From the NCBI GenBank assembly GCA_947305245.1, contig CAMZDG010000030.1, positions 1 to 37,978 of the forward strand: a DNA stretch of 37,978 bases, given 5' to 3'. The first letter of the stretch is position 1; each line of letters begins with the position of its first letter. The notes under the pieces were generated by a model. The model was not told where the DNA came from and did not search any database. It was given only the letters and a program-made list of their open reading frames with translations. Of the stretch, positions 1-9,314 are shown piece by piece. The DNA comes from an uncultured Lachnospiraceae bacterium. GTDB lineage: Bacteria; Bacillota; Clostridia; Lachnospirales; Lachnospiraceae. The translations under genes and the position numbers were made by a program.

Positions 1-982
1 TCGCGATGAGGTTTCTCTGCGTCTGCATCGTCGGCATGAAGGATCTCGGCCAGGTGGGCGTATACTTGATGAACGGTCTCGAGAACGGAATGCCGGACTC
101 ATTTGCATATCCGATCGCATGCGCGGTTCCACTGTCCGGAACGCCAGCCACGATATCCGGCTTCACGTGATCCCTGCCCGCGTCGCGCTTTGCCAGCGCC
201 GCACCGCAGTTATAACGCATCTGCTCCACGCTGATGCCCTCATAGGAGGAGGAAGGGTAGCCATAGTAAATCCAAAGGAAGGTACAGATCTTCATGTCCT
301 TTCCGGGATTCACAAGGGTTCTTACGCCCTCAGGCGTCACGACGGCGATCTCGCCAGGCCCCAGTTCCTTGCAATCCTCGTAGCCGAGGTTCAGATAAGC
401 AAAGCTCTCGAAGGAAACACAGTGCGCGTCCTTCTTCTTTCCGATCACCACGGGAGTTCTTCCGAGCCGGTCTCTCGCCGCATACAGGCCAATGGGGGTC
501 AGGATGAGAATGCTCATGGAGCCTTCGATGACCTCCTGCGCATACTTGATGCCCTCCACCAGGTTATCCTTCTGATTGATCAGGGCTGCCACAAGCTCTG
601 TCGCATTGATCTCGCCGCTGCTCATCTCCATGAAATGGGACAGACCGTTGTCAAAGATCTGCTTGGTCAGCTCCTCCGTGTTGTTGATCTTTCCCACGGT
701 GGTAATGGCATAGGTGCCGTGATGCGATCTCATGAGAAGGGGCTGAGGCTCATAATCGGAAATGCATCCGATGCCGAGGTTCCCTTCCATGGAATTTACG
801 TCGTGATCAAATTTGGTTCGAAAGGGAGCGTTTTCGATGTTGTGGATCGCGCGGTCAAAGCCCTTCTTTCCGTAGACTACCATGCCCGCCCTGCGGGTTC
901 CCAGATGGGAGTGATAATCCGTTCCAAAGAACAGGTCAAACGTACAATCCTCTTTTGCTGCGACTCCAAAAAAACCGCCCAT
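1..982 (-). CDS. PurF-like amidophosphoribosyltransferase paralogue lacking the N-terminal Cys (3' end cut by window)
   Basis: About 327 residues are visible, read from an ATG at 982 preceded by AAGGAG six to seven bases upstream; the C-terminus lies off the left edge. The protein resembles glutamine PRPP amidotransferase (first step of purine synthesis): an Ntn-hydrolase-like N-terminal half containing LGTRRAG, then the phosphoribosyltransferase half with the motif GVPDSGTAHAIGYA. It begins MGGFFGV, whereas active PurF exposes a Cys as residue 1 (MCGIxG or after a propeptide). The canonical glutamine-site motif GHxRYxT is also altered, reading GIGCISD. I recall a subfamily in Bacteroidota and Lachnospiraceae that starts MGGFFG, so this is probably a natural paralogue and not a sequencing error. 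It follows purB by 35 bp and is probably cotranscribed with purC and purB. The PRPP-loop motif is outside the window, so transferase activity cannot be judged. Confidence 0.85.
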   Translation of the reverse strand, partial: MGGFFGVAAKEDCTFDLFFGTDYHSHLGTRRAGMVVYGKKGFDRAIHNIENAPFRTKFDHDVNSMEGNLGIGCISDYEPQPLLMRSHHGTYAITTVGKINNTEELTKQIFDNGLSHFMEMSSGEINATELVAALINQKDNLVEGIKYAQEVIEGSMSILILTPIGLYAARDRLGRTPVVIGKKKDAHCVSFESFAYLNLGYEDCKELGPGEIAVVTPEGVRTLVNPGKDMKICTFLWIYYGYPSSSYEGISVEQMRYNCGAALAKRDAGRDHVKPDIVAGVPDSGTAHAIGYANESGIPFSRPFIKYTPTWPRSFMPTMQTQRNLIA

Positions 983-1017
983 GTTATTTCTCCTTGTATG
1001 AATAAAATATTTAACAA

Positions 1018-2469
1018 TTACACGTTGATCTCTGCCTTAACGCCAAGAAGATCCGCGTTCGCGTCCAGGATGGGACGGATGACATTGTTAAGGAACGCGT
1101 CAACTTGGACCACGCTGCGGCCAACGTAGCGCGCAGGATCCATGCACTTCTGGAGGTCTTCCAGGGAAAGCCCAAAGGCGGGATCTGCGGCGATGAGCTC
1201 CAGGAGATTGTTCTCCTTGCCCTCTACCTTAACGTTGCGTCCGGCTTCCATGGAAAGCTCGCGGATGCGCTCATGCAGCTCCTGGCGATTGCCGCCGTTC
1301 TTCACGGCATCCATCATGATATTCTCGGTCGCCATGAAAGGAAGCTCACTGCGAAGGCGCTTCTCGATAACCTTGGGATACACCACCAGGCCGTCCACCA
1401 CGTTCAGGCAAAGATCCAAAATGCCGTCGATGGCAAGGAAGCCCTCGGGAATGGAAAGTCTCTTGTTCGCGGAGTCGTCCAGGGTTCTCTCAAACCACTG
1501 GGTCGCGGAGGTAATGGCAGGATTTAAAGCATCTACCATCACATATCTGGACAGGGAAGCGATCCTCTCACTTCTCATAGGATTTCTCTTATATGCCATG
1601 GCAGAGGATCCGATCTGGTTCTTCTCGAAGGGCTCCTCCACTTCCTTCAGGTGCTGAAGAAGGCGGATGTCATTGCTCATCTTATGTGCGCTTGCCGCAA
1701 TGCCTGCGAGCACGTTGGCCACTCTCGTGTCGACCTTTCTGGAATAGGTCTGGCCAGACACGGGATAGCACTGGGTAAAGCCCATCTTCGCAGCGATCAT
1801 GGGATCGATCTTGTCGATGGTCTCCTGATCTCCGTTAAAGAGCTCAAGGAAGGATGCCTGGGTTCCGGTGGTACCCTTGGAGCCAAGCAGCTTCATGGTG
1901 GAGAGCACGTGCTCCAGATCCTCTAAGTCCAGGGAAAACTCCTGCAGCCAGAGGGTCGCACGCTTGCCGACGGTCGTGGGCTGTGCAGGCTGGAAGTGCG
2001 TGAACGCCAGGGTGGGTTGCGCCTTATATTTGTCCGCGAAATCCGCAAGCTCCTTCATCACGTTGATCAGCTTCTTGCGAACCAGCTTTAACGCTTCCGT
2101 CATCACGATGATGTCGGTGTTGTCTCCCACGTAGCAGCTCGTCGCGCCGAGGTGGATGATGCCTGCTGCCTTCGGGCACTGCTGGCCATATGCATACACG
2201 TGGCTCATCACGTCGTGGCGCACTACCTTCTCACGGGCCTGTGCCACGTCATAGTTAATATCCTCCGCATGGGCCTTCAGCTCATCGATCTGTTCCTGCG
2301 TGATCACGGGCTTTCCGTCCTGGGAAAGGCCAAGCTCCATCTCTGTTTCCGCAAGGGCGATCCACAGCTTTCTCCAGGTCCGAAACTTCATGTCGGGGGA
2401 AAAGATGAACTGCATCTCCTTGCTGGCATAACGCTCTGACAAAGGGCTCTGATATCTGTCGGTACTCAT
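1018..2469 (-). CDS. purB: Adenylosuccinate lyase
   Basis: A 483-residue cytosolic lyase of the fumarase/aspartase superfamily. It releases fumarate from SAICAR and from adenylosuccinate in purine synthesis, acting as a tetramer. The superfamily signature GSSAMAYKRNP lies at residues 287-297 with the flexible catalytic-serine loop at the SS; HLGATSCYVGDN (about 106-117) and the TH of AFTHFQPAQPT (His158) match other active-site segments. Length is normal for the longer clostridial form. The ATG at 2469 follows a run containing AAAGGAG. It lies between purC upstream and the PurF-like gene downstream, all on the same strand, so a purine operon is likely. A hairpin separates it from purC. Confidence 0.95.
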   Translation of the reverse strand: MSTDRYQSPLSERYASKEMQFIFSPDMKFRTWRKLWIALAETEMELGLSQDGKPVITQEQIDELKAHAEDINYDVAQAREKVVRHDVMSHVYAYGQQCPKAAGIIHLGATSCYVGDNTDIIVMTEALKLVRKKLINVMKELADFADKYKAQPTLAFTHFQPAQPTTVGKRATLWLQEFSLDLEDLEHVLSTMKLLGSKGTTGTQASFLELFNGDQETIDKIDPMIAAKMGFTQCYPVSGQTYSRKVDTRVANVLAGIAASAHKMSNDIRLLQHLKEVEEPFEKNQIGSSAMAYKRNPMRSERIASLSRYVMVDALNPAITSATQWFERTLDDSANKRLSIPEGFLAIDGILDLCLNVVDGLVVYPKVIEKRLRSELPFMATENIMMDAVKNGGNRQELHERIRELSMEAGRNVKVEGKENNLLELIAADPAFGLSLEDLQKCMDPARYVGRSVVQVDAFLNNVIRPILDANADLLGVKAEINV

Positions 2470-2499
2470 TGATAATCTCCTTTATTTTAAATCTCCAAA

Positions 2500-2539
2500 G
2501 CCCAAGGAACCTGCGCCTTTGCAAGAAGTTTCCTTGGGC
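2500..2539 (-). other. Stem-loop between purC and purB
   Basis: A perfect 10-bp inverted repeat, GCCCAAGGAA (2500-2509) against TTCCTTGGGC (2530-2539), with a 20-base loop. The sequence that follows on the minus strand has no T-run, so it is not a typical intrinsic terminator. It could be an mRNA processing or stabilising hairpin that adjusts purB expression relative to purC. Confidence 0.5.
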
Positions 2540-2546
2540 CATTTGT

Positions 2547-3416
2547 TTATGCTAATTTTTTCCCGGTCAAAAGCTCGTATCCCTGAAGGTACTTGTCGAT
2601 GGTCTTCTGAACGATCTCATCGGGAAGCGTCCAGTCATGATCATGAGACTTCAGCCAGTCTCTCGCGAACTGCTTGTCGAAGGAAGGCTGTGCATGTCCG
2701 GGCTCATACTCGTCAGCGGGCCAGAAGCGGGAGCTGTCGGGAGTGAGCATCTCATCTCCGAGTACAATGTTTCCGTCCTCGTCGAGACCGAACTCGAATT
2801 TCGTGTCTGCGATGATGATGCCTCTGGTCAGTGCGTAGTCCGCACATTTCTTATACAGTGCAATGGTATAATCACGGAGCTTGGAAGCATATTCTTCGCC
2901 CTTGCCCGGGAAGCGCTTCTCCAGGTAATCCACGCTGGCCTCATAGGAGATGTTCTCGTCGTGGTCTCCGATCTCCGCCTTGGTGGAAGGGGTATAGATG
3001 GGCTCAGGAAGCTTGTCGGATTCCTTCAGGCCCTCAGGAAGCTTGATGCCGCAAACGGTGCCGTCCTTTACGTAGCTCGCCCAGCCGCTGCCGGTGATGT
3101 AGCCTCTTACGATGCACTCCACGGGAAGCATGTTCAGCTTCTTACACATCATGCTGTTGCCGTCGAACTTCGGCTGCTGAAAGAATTCAGGCATGTCCTT
3201 TACGTCTACGGAGATCATGTGGTTCGGAAGGATGTCCTTCGTCATGTCGAACCAGAACTTAGACATCTGGGTGAGCACCGTTCCCTTCTTCGTCACAATG
3301 TTGTGAAGGATCACGTCAAAACAACTGATGCGGTCCGTGGCAACCATGATCAGGCTGTCGCCGTTGTCATAGATCTCACGCACTTTTCCCTCTTTGATGG
3401 GCTTTAGCTCCTGCAT
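2547..3416 (-). CDS. purC: Phosphoribosylaminoimidazole-succinocarboxamide (SAICAR) synthase
   Basis: A 289-residue cytosolic enzyme that joins CAIR and aspartate using ATP in purine synthesis. The N-terminus has the P-loop-like KEGKVREIYD; the SAICAR synthetase signature LPVECIVRGYITGSG is at about residues 97-110, and the second signature ADTKFEFG lies in the C-terminal half ahead of DEMLTPDSSRFW. Length fits the longer form of the family. The ATG at 3416 is preceded by GTGAGGTAAGAG. It is the first gene of the purC-purB-purF-like cluster. The 129 bp upstream must hold its promoter, but I see no box pair good enough to annotate and no recognisable purine riboswitch. Confidence 0.95.
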   Translation of the reverse strand: MQELKPIKEGKVREIYDNGDSLIMVATDRISCFDVILHNIVTKKGTVLTQMSKFWFDMTKDILPNHMISVDVKDMPEFFQQPKFDGNSMMCKKLNMLPVECIVRGYITGSGWASYVKDGTVCGIKLPEGLKESDKLPEPIYTPSTKAEIGDHDENISYEASVDYLEKRFPGKGEEYASKLRDYTIALYKKCADYALTRGIIIADTKFEFGLDEDGNIVLGDEMLTPDSSRFWPADEYEPGHAQPSFDKQFARDWLKSHDHDWTLPDEIVQKTIDKYLQGYELLTGKKLA

Positions 3417-3545
3417 ATTCTCTTACCTCACTCTCTGATCGATCTTATCAAAAAGAATCACTTTAATAGATAAACACGTTTGATGAAAATTTTCAATAGA
3501 AAAATCCTAGAAATTTCACCCAAAATGAAGGTTTTTTTTGTGGAA

Positions 3546-4400
3546 TCATTCGCTCACGCTAAAGCGGTATTGATTCTTTAAAACCTCACAGAGTTCTTCG
3601 CCCTGCTGTTCATAAGCGCGCTCGTCCCCGTTCTCCCTGGTCTCCCTGCGCTTGCGGAGCATGAGTTCCTCCGGTTGGAGCAGGAACTCCCGCCGAAGCT
3701 CCTCCATCTTCTTTTCCAGCTCGAGCGTCAGGTCATAATGCTCCATCTCGCCCGACGCAAAGGAGACATACTGTCCCTCTGACAGATCCAGGCGCTTCGT
3801 CGCAAGGAAACACAGATATTCCTCGGGTTCCCCTAGGATCCGATACGCCGAAAGGAAGCTGTCCCCCGCCTGCGGCCACAGCATCAGCCTCGCATAGGCC
3901 ACGCCCTTATTGTGAAAGATCCGCGCCTTGAGCTCGTCTCCCGGCATCGCCAAGCCGCTCTGCCCGATCTCATCCCATTTCAGCAACAGGCCGTCATATC
4001 CGCGCACGGCCGCCAGATACTTTTTCTTTTTCACCAGGTAATCCACCTGCTCTTTTCGCTTTTCGATCCCGGAAAGGCCCGCGCCGCGCTTTAAGATCTG
4101 CTCCACCTGCCGGATCTCGTCCGCATCATAAAGCCCCACGTATTGCAGGATGGCAGAGACAAAGGTGCTCATCGACCCCTGCCTGTGCACCATGGGATGC
4201 AGAAAATCCGCGAGCTCGTCCAGCCCGCAGCTCTCCCGGATCCAACGGAGCAGCGTGTCACTCATGATGGAGCTGTCCAGAAGAAACGCATTTTCCTTCA
4301 GGGCATAACACAGCTCCTCCATGCAATAGACCCGGATCTCCAACCCCTGGATCAAGTATGGTACGGAAGAATATTCACCAACGCAAAGATATGCCTGCAT
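3546..4400 (-). CDS. Uncharacterised helical (TPR-like) protein, third gene of the DUF5717/DUF5716 block
   Basis: A 284-residue protein with no signal peptide or membrane segment. Residues from about 130 to 210 contain alternating amphipathic helices in the style of tetratricopeptide repeats (KARIFHNKGVAYARLMLWPQAGDSFLSAYRIL), and the C-terminal third is highly charged, predicted helical and possibly coiled-coil (LEKKMEELRREFLLQPEELMLRKRRE in part). The N-terminal 100 residues are helical and unrecognised. It starts 9 bp after the stop of the actin-like gene, so it is very likely translated from the same mRNA. I cannot name a biochemical activity; a protein-binding role in a complex with its two operon partners is inference. 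Confidence 0.75.
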   Translation of the reverse strand: MQAYLCVGEYSSVPYLIQGLEIRVYCMEELCYALKENAFLLDSSIMSDTLLRWIRESCGLDELADFLHPMVHRQGSMSTFVSAILQYVGLYDADEIRQVEQILKRGAGLSGIEKRKEQVDYLVKKKKYLAAVRGYDGLLLKWDEIGQSGLAMPGDELKARIFHNKGVAYARLMLWPQAGDSFLSAYRILGEPEEYLCFLATKRLDLSEGQYVSFASGEMEHYDLTLELEKKMEELRREFLLQPEELMLRKRRETRENGDERAYEQQGEELCEVLKNQYRFSVSE

Positions 4401-4409
4401 AGTCGCCTC

Positions 4410-5687
4410 CTAGCTCAGACTCACGTCCTTCTCCCAACTCCTGTTCTCAGCGGGCCGAAACTCGCCAAAGCCCAGATCCCAAAAACTCGCGTGAAGGACG
4501 TTCTCCGCCTTCATGCTCAGGGTCATTCTCACGCGGGATACGTCGCCCGGCAAGCCCTCCAGCTCCAGGGGGATCGAGAACTTCCCGCCGCCCACAAGGC
4601 TTGTGGCCACAAGCTCCACGACGCGGTCCTCCCGCAGATAGAACTCCTGCGTGGCAACCGCCTTTTTCCAATCCGTGCCCGCATCGAGAAGCGCCAGATA
4701 CGTATTCTCGCCCTGCCGGCGCACGTTCATGCCAATGTTACTCTTTAGCTTGTCCTCTCCGAGGAACACGTAGCTGCTCGCCGCCTCGCTGGGCTTAAAG
4801 CGCTCCAGCATCCCGTGACAGGCACCCTTGCAAAAGAGATTGTTCCCGAGGAAGATCCTTCTGCGGTCACAGAGAAACCTCAGGGATTCCTTGAGCCAAT
4901 CCTCGGAAAAATCATCGCCGATCAGGTAGACGGAAGCAATCCTGCCGTTTCCGACCTTCTCCTTGACCAGCTCCAGAAAGGCGCGGTCCAGCATCTGATT
5001 TCCGGCTGCCTCCTTTGCCGCCAGGGATTCCCTGGAGGGGAACTCCTCCTCTTCCCTGTGGATAAAGGTCACCACGGGCTTTGTCTTTCTGTTACATTCC
5101 ATCCGATAGCAGATCATGCGATTCCCCTGATAATGAAAGAGGATCGACGGCTCCTTCCAGAGCTCACCCTGCTGATGGATCAAATAATCATAATAGCTCT
5201 CCTGATGCGACTGATAGGAGATCCTCTCCGCCTTGAGGCGAAGGTTCGCGGAGACCTTGTCAAGCACCTCCGTAACCTGCGGATCCATCCGGTCACAGGT
5301 GATCATCAGCGCCTCGATCTTCTCCGTCCCCGCCGCGCTCGAAAGCATTCCGAGACTGCGCTTGAAGAACAGGGTGAGCAGCGCCACGGGATCATATTCC
5401 GTGCCTTCGATCTGGATCGCCTCGCCGTCTAAGGCAAGCTGCAGAAGGTTCTCCACCAGGATGCCGCCGCTCTTTTCCGCATACTGCAGGGCTTCCTTTC
5501 CGTAGAACCACTGGTTCACGCCCTCCCGCTTGCAGAGCGCCGTCGGGATGCTGAAGGACTCCGAACCTGCGACGGAGGAGACCGTCTCCACCGGACTTCC
5601 GGCCGCATTACAGTAGCTGATCTGCGCATAGTCCCATCCGAGATCATATCCCACGATCAATTTTTGATTGCCGCCTATCTTAAGCAT
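4410..5687 (-). CDS. Actin/Hsp70-fold-like protein, probable DUF5716 family
   Basis: A 425-residue protein. The N-terminus has a phosphate-1-like motif of the actin/Hsp70 ATPase fold (LIVGYDLGWDYAQISY, residues about 10-25). A later segment, VYLIGDDFSEDWLKESLRFL, resembles the adenosine-side region of the fold, and is followed by RRRIFLGNNLFCKGAC. The middle lacks a clear DxGGG phosphate-2 motif (it reads ILFHYQGNRMICYRM), so ATP hydrolysis is uncertain. From memory this matches the Lachnospiraceae family DUF5716. The last 100 residues look beta-rich. It sits 19 bp downstream of the 1187-residue gene and 9 bp upstream of the TPR-like gene, so the three products probably form one system. No signal peptide; cytosolic. 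Confidence 0.75.
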   Translation of the reverse strand: MLKIGGNQKLIVGYDLGWDYAQISYCNAAGSPVETVSSVAGSESFSIPTALCKREGVNQWFYGKEALQYAEKSGGILVENLLQLALDGEAIQIEGTEYDPVALLTLFFKRSLGMLSSAAGTEKIEALMITCDRMDPQVTEVLDKVSANLRLKAERISYQSHQESYYDYLIHQQGELWKEPSILFHYQGNRMICYRMECNRKTKPVVTFIHREEEEFPSRESLAAKEAAGNQMLDRAFLELVKEKVGNGRIASVYLIGDDFSEDWLKESLRFLCDRRRIFLGNNLFCKGACHGMLERFKPSEAASSYVFLGEDKLKSNIGMNVRRQGENTYLALLDAGTDWKKAVATQEFYLREDRVVELVATSLVGGGKFSIPLELEGLPGDVSRVRMTLSMKAENVLHASFWDLGFGEFRPAENRSWEKDVSLS

Positions 5688-5706
5688 CTTCCGTCCTCCC
5701 AGACCC

Positions 5707-8700
5707 CTATCGCATCACAAAGAGATTTTCGCCACAGAATTCCTTGAAATAATATTGCTCCAGCGTCTCATCCAGGGCATCGCCGTCCCGCATGCCGAGG
5801 CTGGTCACCATGTCGTTCACCATGCCGTACTTCGTGCCCGCCGTCTCAGGGGAAACCTCCTGATGCTGCAAGCTGCCGTTCGCGGTCATGATCTCTTCGC
5901 CGCCTTGCTCCTCCGTCACGTAATACTGGAGCGTCTCGCCAAAGAACAGCACAAACTCCCTGCAGCAGATCCCCCAGAACACGTCGCGCATGTTTTCGGA
6001 CTGATATTCCTGCCCCTGTCCGCCCTCGCGGGTGATCAGGTAGTGGATCCTCGCCCTTCCGCCAGGCTTGGTGCGATATTCCACGATGACCTTGTCCGCC
6101 AGCTCGCCGATCAGATGTCTTTGATGTCGAAGCTTTCGGTAAAACTCGAAGTGGATCTTCTCCGCCATCATCTCACGCAGGAATACATCCAGCACGCTGT
6201 CCACTTCGCGCGAAACCGAAGCGGGATTCTCCGCATAATATTTCAGGAACGCCAGCTTGCACACCTTGGGAAGTCCCGCATCCCAGCGCTCGCCGTCCAG
6301 CATGACGCGGACCAGGATCTCGTCCATGGGCTTTTCCCGCACAAAATACTCAAAGCTTCCCTGGATCACATAAGCCTTGATCACGGAGGAATCTCCCGCA
6401 TTCTTATAATAATCCGAGAAGATCTCCGTCCGCTCAGCGATATAGCCGCCCGTATAGATCAGCTGCGTCAGGATCCGCTCCTCCAGCCCCGTCATCTCCA
6501 GGGAATTCGCCTGCAGCTCCTTCCAGAGGTCACGCAGATCCTTCAAGAGATCCTCTAAGTGCTTGCTCAAATAATCCAGTACCGCTGCGCCCGCCTTTCC
6601 CCTGCGGAAAAGATATTTTGCCGCCGCAGTGATGCAGGGATCCTCCTCGCATCCGCCGGCCAAAAGACTCCCGAGAAGTCTCGCCAGCGTATTCCCGTCC
6701 ATGAAATACGGACCATACGCCCGCATCCATCCGTACGCCGTCTGATAATCTCCGCGGAGCACGGCATATTTCGCCGCCTCCATGCGCTGCGTCAGCGTCA
6801 TGGGCAGCGGATCCAAAAGTGCCAGGACCTCGTCCATCTTCTCCGGCTTTTCTTCCTCGAAAAATTGCCCGAGAAGTTTCAGACAGAGTTCTCTCCTCGT
6901 CTCGCTCGCAAGGCCATCCCATGTGCAAAGGCGCAGTGCCCTGTCCGCAAGCGTCTCATCAAACGGCCCGTCCCCCGCGTTCCTAAGGAGGTACAGGTCG
7001 AACTCCGGAAGATCCACCTCATACTTGGAAAGCTCCTCTAAGAAGCGCTCCGGCTGCATGTAATGGGTCAGATCCGCGGTCTCTTCCTCCGTGAAGCGAT
7101 TGCCGAAGGCGTCCTCATAGAGTAAGGTGCTCTCTCCAAAGATGGGCGCGCAGGCTTCCCCGCCAATGAGGGGATATTCCCGCCCCTTGGCGTTTCCCCT
7201 GGCATGAACGATCACTTTCTTCAGCCGCGCATCCTTCACGCGGATCCTGGTCGCAAAGACAAGGCGCAGGATCATGTCGGCGTTTTGCTGCGTGATCATC
7301 TCCGGCAGGAGCATTCTCGCATATAATCTGGCAAGGTGTTTGTTGATCCTGCCCTTGGAGATCTGCTCCAGGACGAAATCACGACACTTTAGCACGTACT
7401 TATCATACACTTCAGCGTACAGCACCTTATTATCCAGCACATAGTCATACAGGAAGGCACTGCGCTCATAATCCAGCTTGTTCTGGTAAGAGAAATACAG
7501 CACGGCCGCCTTGGGCAGGGTCTTTCTCTCCTCAGGATCCAGCGAGGACATAAAGGATTCATAGAGATTCGTGATGCGAAGCTGCTCCTCCACGCCCTTT
7601 TCATACCATGGCAGGGACCTCGGTCCGAGCACGCCGCCGCGCACGTAAAGCTCGCAGAGGCGCTGGACGATGCGCACGTCCTTTCGCTTCTGGTAAAGCT
7701 TTTCCAGGATGTCGCAAAGAAGCGGCGAATAGTCCTTTTCCTTCTCCAAAAGTCCAAGGAATCGTTCCGCAAGGTCAGGACTGAAGAAATCCTGCCGGAT
7801 GCCGTAATACAGGACCTGCCTCTCGAACGCGCCGAGCTTCCGAAGGAGCGCGGGGTTGCTAAGGTACGCCTGCAGTGCCTCCACATAGAACACAAAGCTT
7901 CGGCAGCCAAGGTCGAATTGCTTTTCCATGAAACGGAGCTTTTCTCCCGGCCGGTCCACGAATTCCTCCGAGAGATAAAGGAGAAGCCAAGCGATCCGCC
8001 AAGACTCCGGATTCTTATGATGAAGCTGCGTCACCTCCTCCGTCACCCGAAGGATCTCCTCCTCATCCCTGCTAAGGAGCGTTGTGAGATAGAGATAATA
8101 GGCCCAGAGCTCCTCGCTGTAGCGTCCCCGCTCCATCAGGTCCACGGCATGAGACAAAAGCCACTGTGCCTCGTTCTGGCAGTCCTGCGTGATGAGGAGC
8201 TGCGCCTTATACAGGCAAGGCGCGGGATCCGTCTCGTCCAGTGCCATCAGCTTCTCCACGAGCCCTTGCGTCTGCGTAAGCCACCCGGACAGCCCGATCT
8301 TCCTCGTCCGGAACTTCTCATAGAGTCTCATGACGTCAGCGATGGCCTGCTGCCGGTGGAGTCTGGCCTGATCTGCCACGCGGGCCACGCCAAACTTCAC
8401 GGTCACCTCCGTCTCAAAGCTCGTAAAGGAATTATAAAAGATCAGCTTCCCCTGATTCACGCCCTCCTTCAGTCTGGCCGTGTCCACGTAAAAGGGAAGT
8501 CTGGCATAATTGCCGAGGAAGTCCTCTTCCACAAGAAGCGTCTTTTCTAAAACAAGGAACTCCCCGTCAGCTTCCACGTTCAGGGCAACATAGCCCCAAC
8601 CGCTCTTCGTGACGGTCATTTCCTGTTCCAAAAGCTCATACTCCCCCTCGACGGGCTGGAGTTCCAACAGGATCTGAGAAGAGTCCGTCAGGAATTCCAC

Positions 8701-9270
8701 ATACTGCTTTTTCCCTGCGTGGATCAAGAATTCTTCCATGTTCTGTTCCTGCCCTGGATAGACGGAAAGGCCATGCCATGCAGTGACAAGTTGGGGGTCT
8801 TCCTGCGAAAGGAGGTCGATAAATTCGTCAGAATAGAAAATAGAAAGCGCTTCCTGCCAATTGCCCTTGGCAAGCTTCGCGAATTGAGACAAATCTTGAA
8901 TGGGTCCGACAGAGCTCTCCAAAAGGCCCTTCACGCAGCGCACCTCAAAGGGGAGGGAATACTCCCCCAGGCTACTGATCACGCGAAAGGCGCCCTTCGC
9001 CGTCTCGCCGGCCTCCAGGCATGCGCCGTGAAATACGTAAAAGATTTCGGACTCGCGGCCCGAGAAATCTGCGGTCAGGCACTCCATGCGATAATCCGTG
9101 GAGACAACGTGCCCCGTCGCCAGAGACCCTCCCGCGACAAAGACATGAAATGAACCGTTATATTCTTCTCCCGGACGGATCGTGATCTCCATGGTAGCTT
9201 GGGAAAAGTCGAGGGAACCAGTTTCACCGCCATAATTCCCGTTTAGAACCTCGTCAATGACCTCTCTCAC
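5707..9270 (-). CDS. Large scaffold-like protein, probable DUF5717 family (1187 aa)
   Basis: Residues 1-110 and about 190-290 look like beta-sandwich domains (ITIRPGEEYNGSFHVFV; FEVRCVKG), after which roughly 300-900 are helical repeats resembling TPR or HEAT arrays (ALDETDPAPCLYKAQLLI, GRYSEELWAYYLYLTTLL). The C-terminal 250 residues are mixed and unrecognised. I recall this architecture as DUF5717 of Lachnospiraceae, found beside DUF5716. The start is a GTG at 9270: GGGGAGGG sits seven bases upstream, and no in-frame ATG with a comparable site is near. No signal peptide or membrane helix is seen. First gene of the three-gene operon, behind the promoter at 9315-9343. Function is unknown; a scaffold for the downstream actin-like protein is inference. 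Confidence 0.75.
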   Translation of the reverse strand: MREVIDEVLNGNYGGETGSLDFSQATMEITIRPGEEYNGSFHVFVAGGSLATGHVVSTDYRMECLTADFSGRESEIFYVFHGACLEAGETAKGAFRVISSLGEYSLPFEVRCVKGLLESSVGPIQDLSQFAKLAKGNWQEALSIFYSDEFIDLLSQEDPQLVTAWHGLSVYPGQEQNMEEFLIHAGKKQYVEFLTDSSQILLELQPVEGEYELLEQEMTVTKSGWGYVALNVEADGEFLVLEKTLLVEEDFLGNYARLPFYVDTARLKEGVNQGKLIFYNSFTSFETEVTVKFGVARVADQARLHRQQAIADVMRLYEKFRTRKIGLSGWLTQTQGLVEKLMALDETDPAPCLYKAQLLITQDCQNEAQWLLSHAVDLMERGRYSEELWAYYLYLTTLLSRDEEEILRVTEEVTQLHHKNPESWRIAWLLLYLSEEFVDRPGEKLRFMEKQFDLGCRSFVFYVEALQAYLSNPALLRKLGAFERQVLYYGIRQDFFSPDLAERFLGLLEKEKDYSPLLCDILEKLYQKRKDVRIVQRLCELYVRGGVLGPRSLPWYEKGVEEQLRITNLYESFMSSLDPEERKTLPKAAVLYFSYQNKLDYERSAFLYDYVLDNKVLYAEVYDKYVLKCRDFVLEQISKGRINKHLARLYARMLLPEMITQQNADMILRLVFATRIRVKDARLKKVIVHARGNAKGREYPLIGGEACAPIFGESTLLYEDAFGNRFTEEETADLTHYMQPERFLEELSKYEVDLPEFDLYLLRNAGDGPFDETLADRALRLCTWDGLASETRRELCLKLLGQFFEEEKPEKMDEVLALLDPLPMTLTQRMEAAKYAVLRGDYQTAYGWMRAYGPYFMDGNTLARLLGSLLAGGCEEDPCITAAAKYLFRRGKAGAAVLDYLSKHLEDLLKDLRDLWKELQANSLEMTGLEERILTQLIYTGGYIAERTEIFSDYYKNAGDSSVIKAYVIQGSFEYFVREKPMDEILVRVMLDGERWDAGLPKVCKLAFLKYYAENPASVSREVDSVLDVFLREMMAEKIHFEFYRKLRHQRHLIGELADKVIVEYRTKPGGRARIHYLITREGGQGQEYQSENMRDVFWGICCREFVLFFGETLQYYVTEEQGGEEIMTANGSLQHQEVSPETAGTKYGMVNDMVTSLGMRDGDALDETLEQYYFKEFCGENLFVMR

Positions 9271-9314
9271 AGTCGCGCCCTCCCCAAGTTTATTATGAAA
9301 TCGTAAACAGTATA

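Noticed and set aside
119..1129. 336-residue plus-strand open frame
   Set aside because: It is the shadow of the PurF-like gene and the end of purB on the other strand; its protein has no family motifs.
3417..3545. Purine riboswitch or clear promoter before purC
   Set aside because: No purine-aptamer core is recognisable, and the best -35-like TTGAAA has no acceptable -10 at proper spacing.
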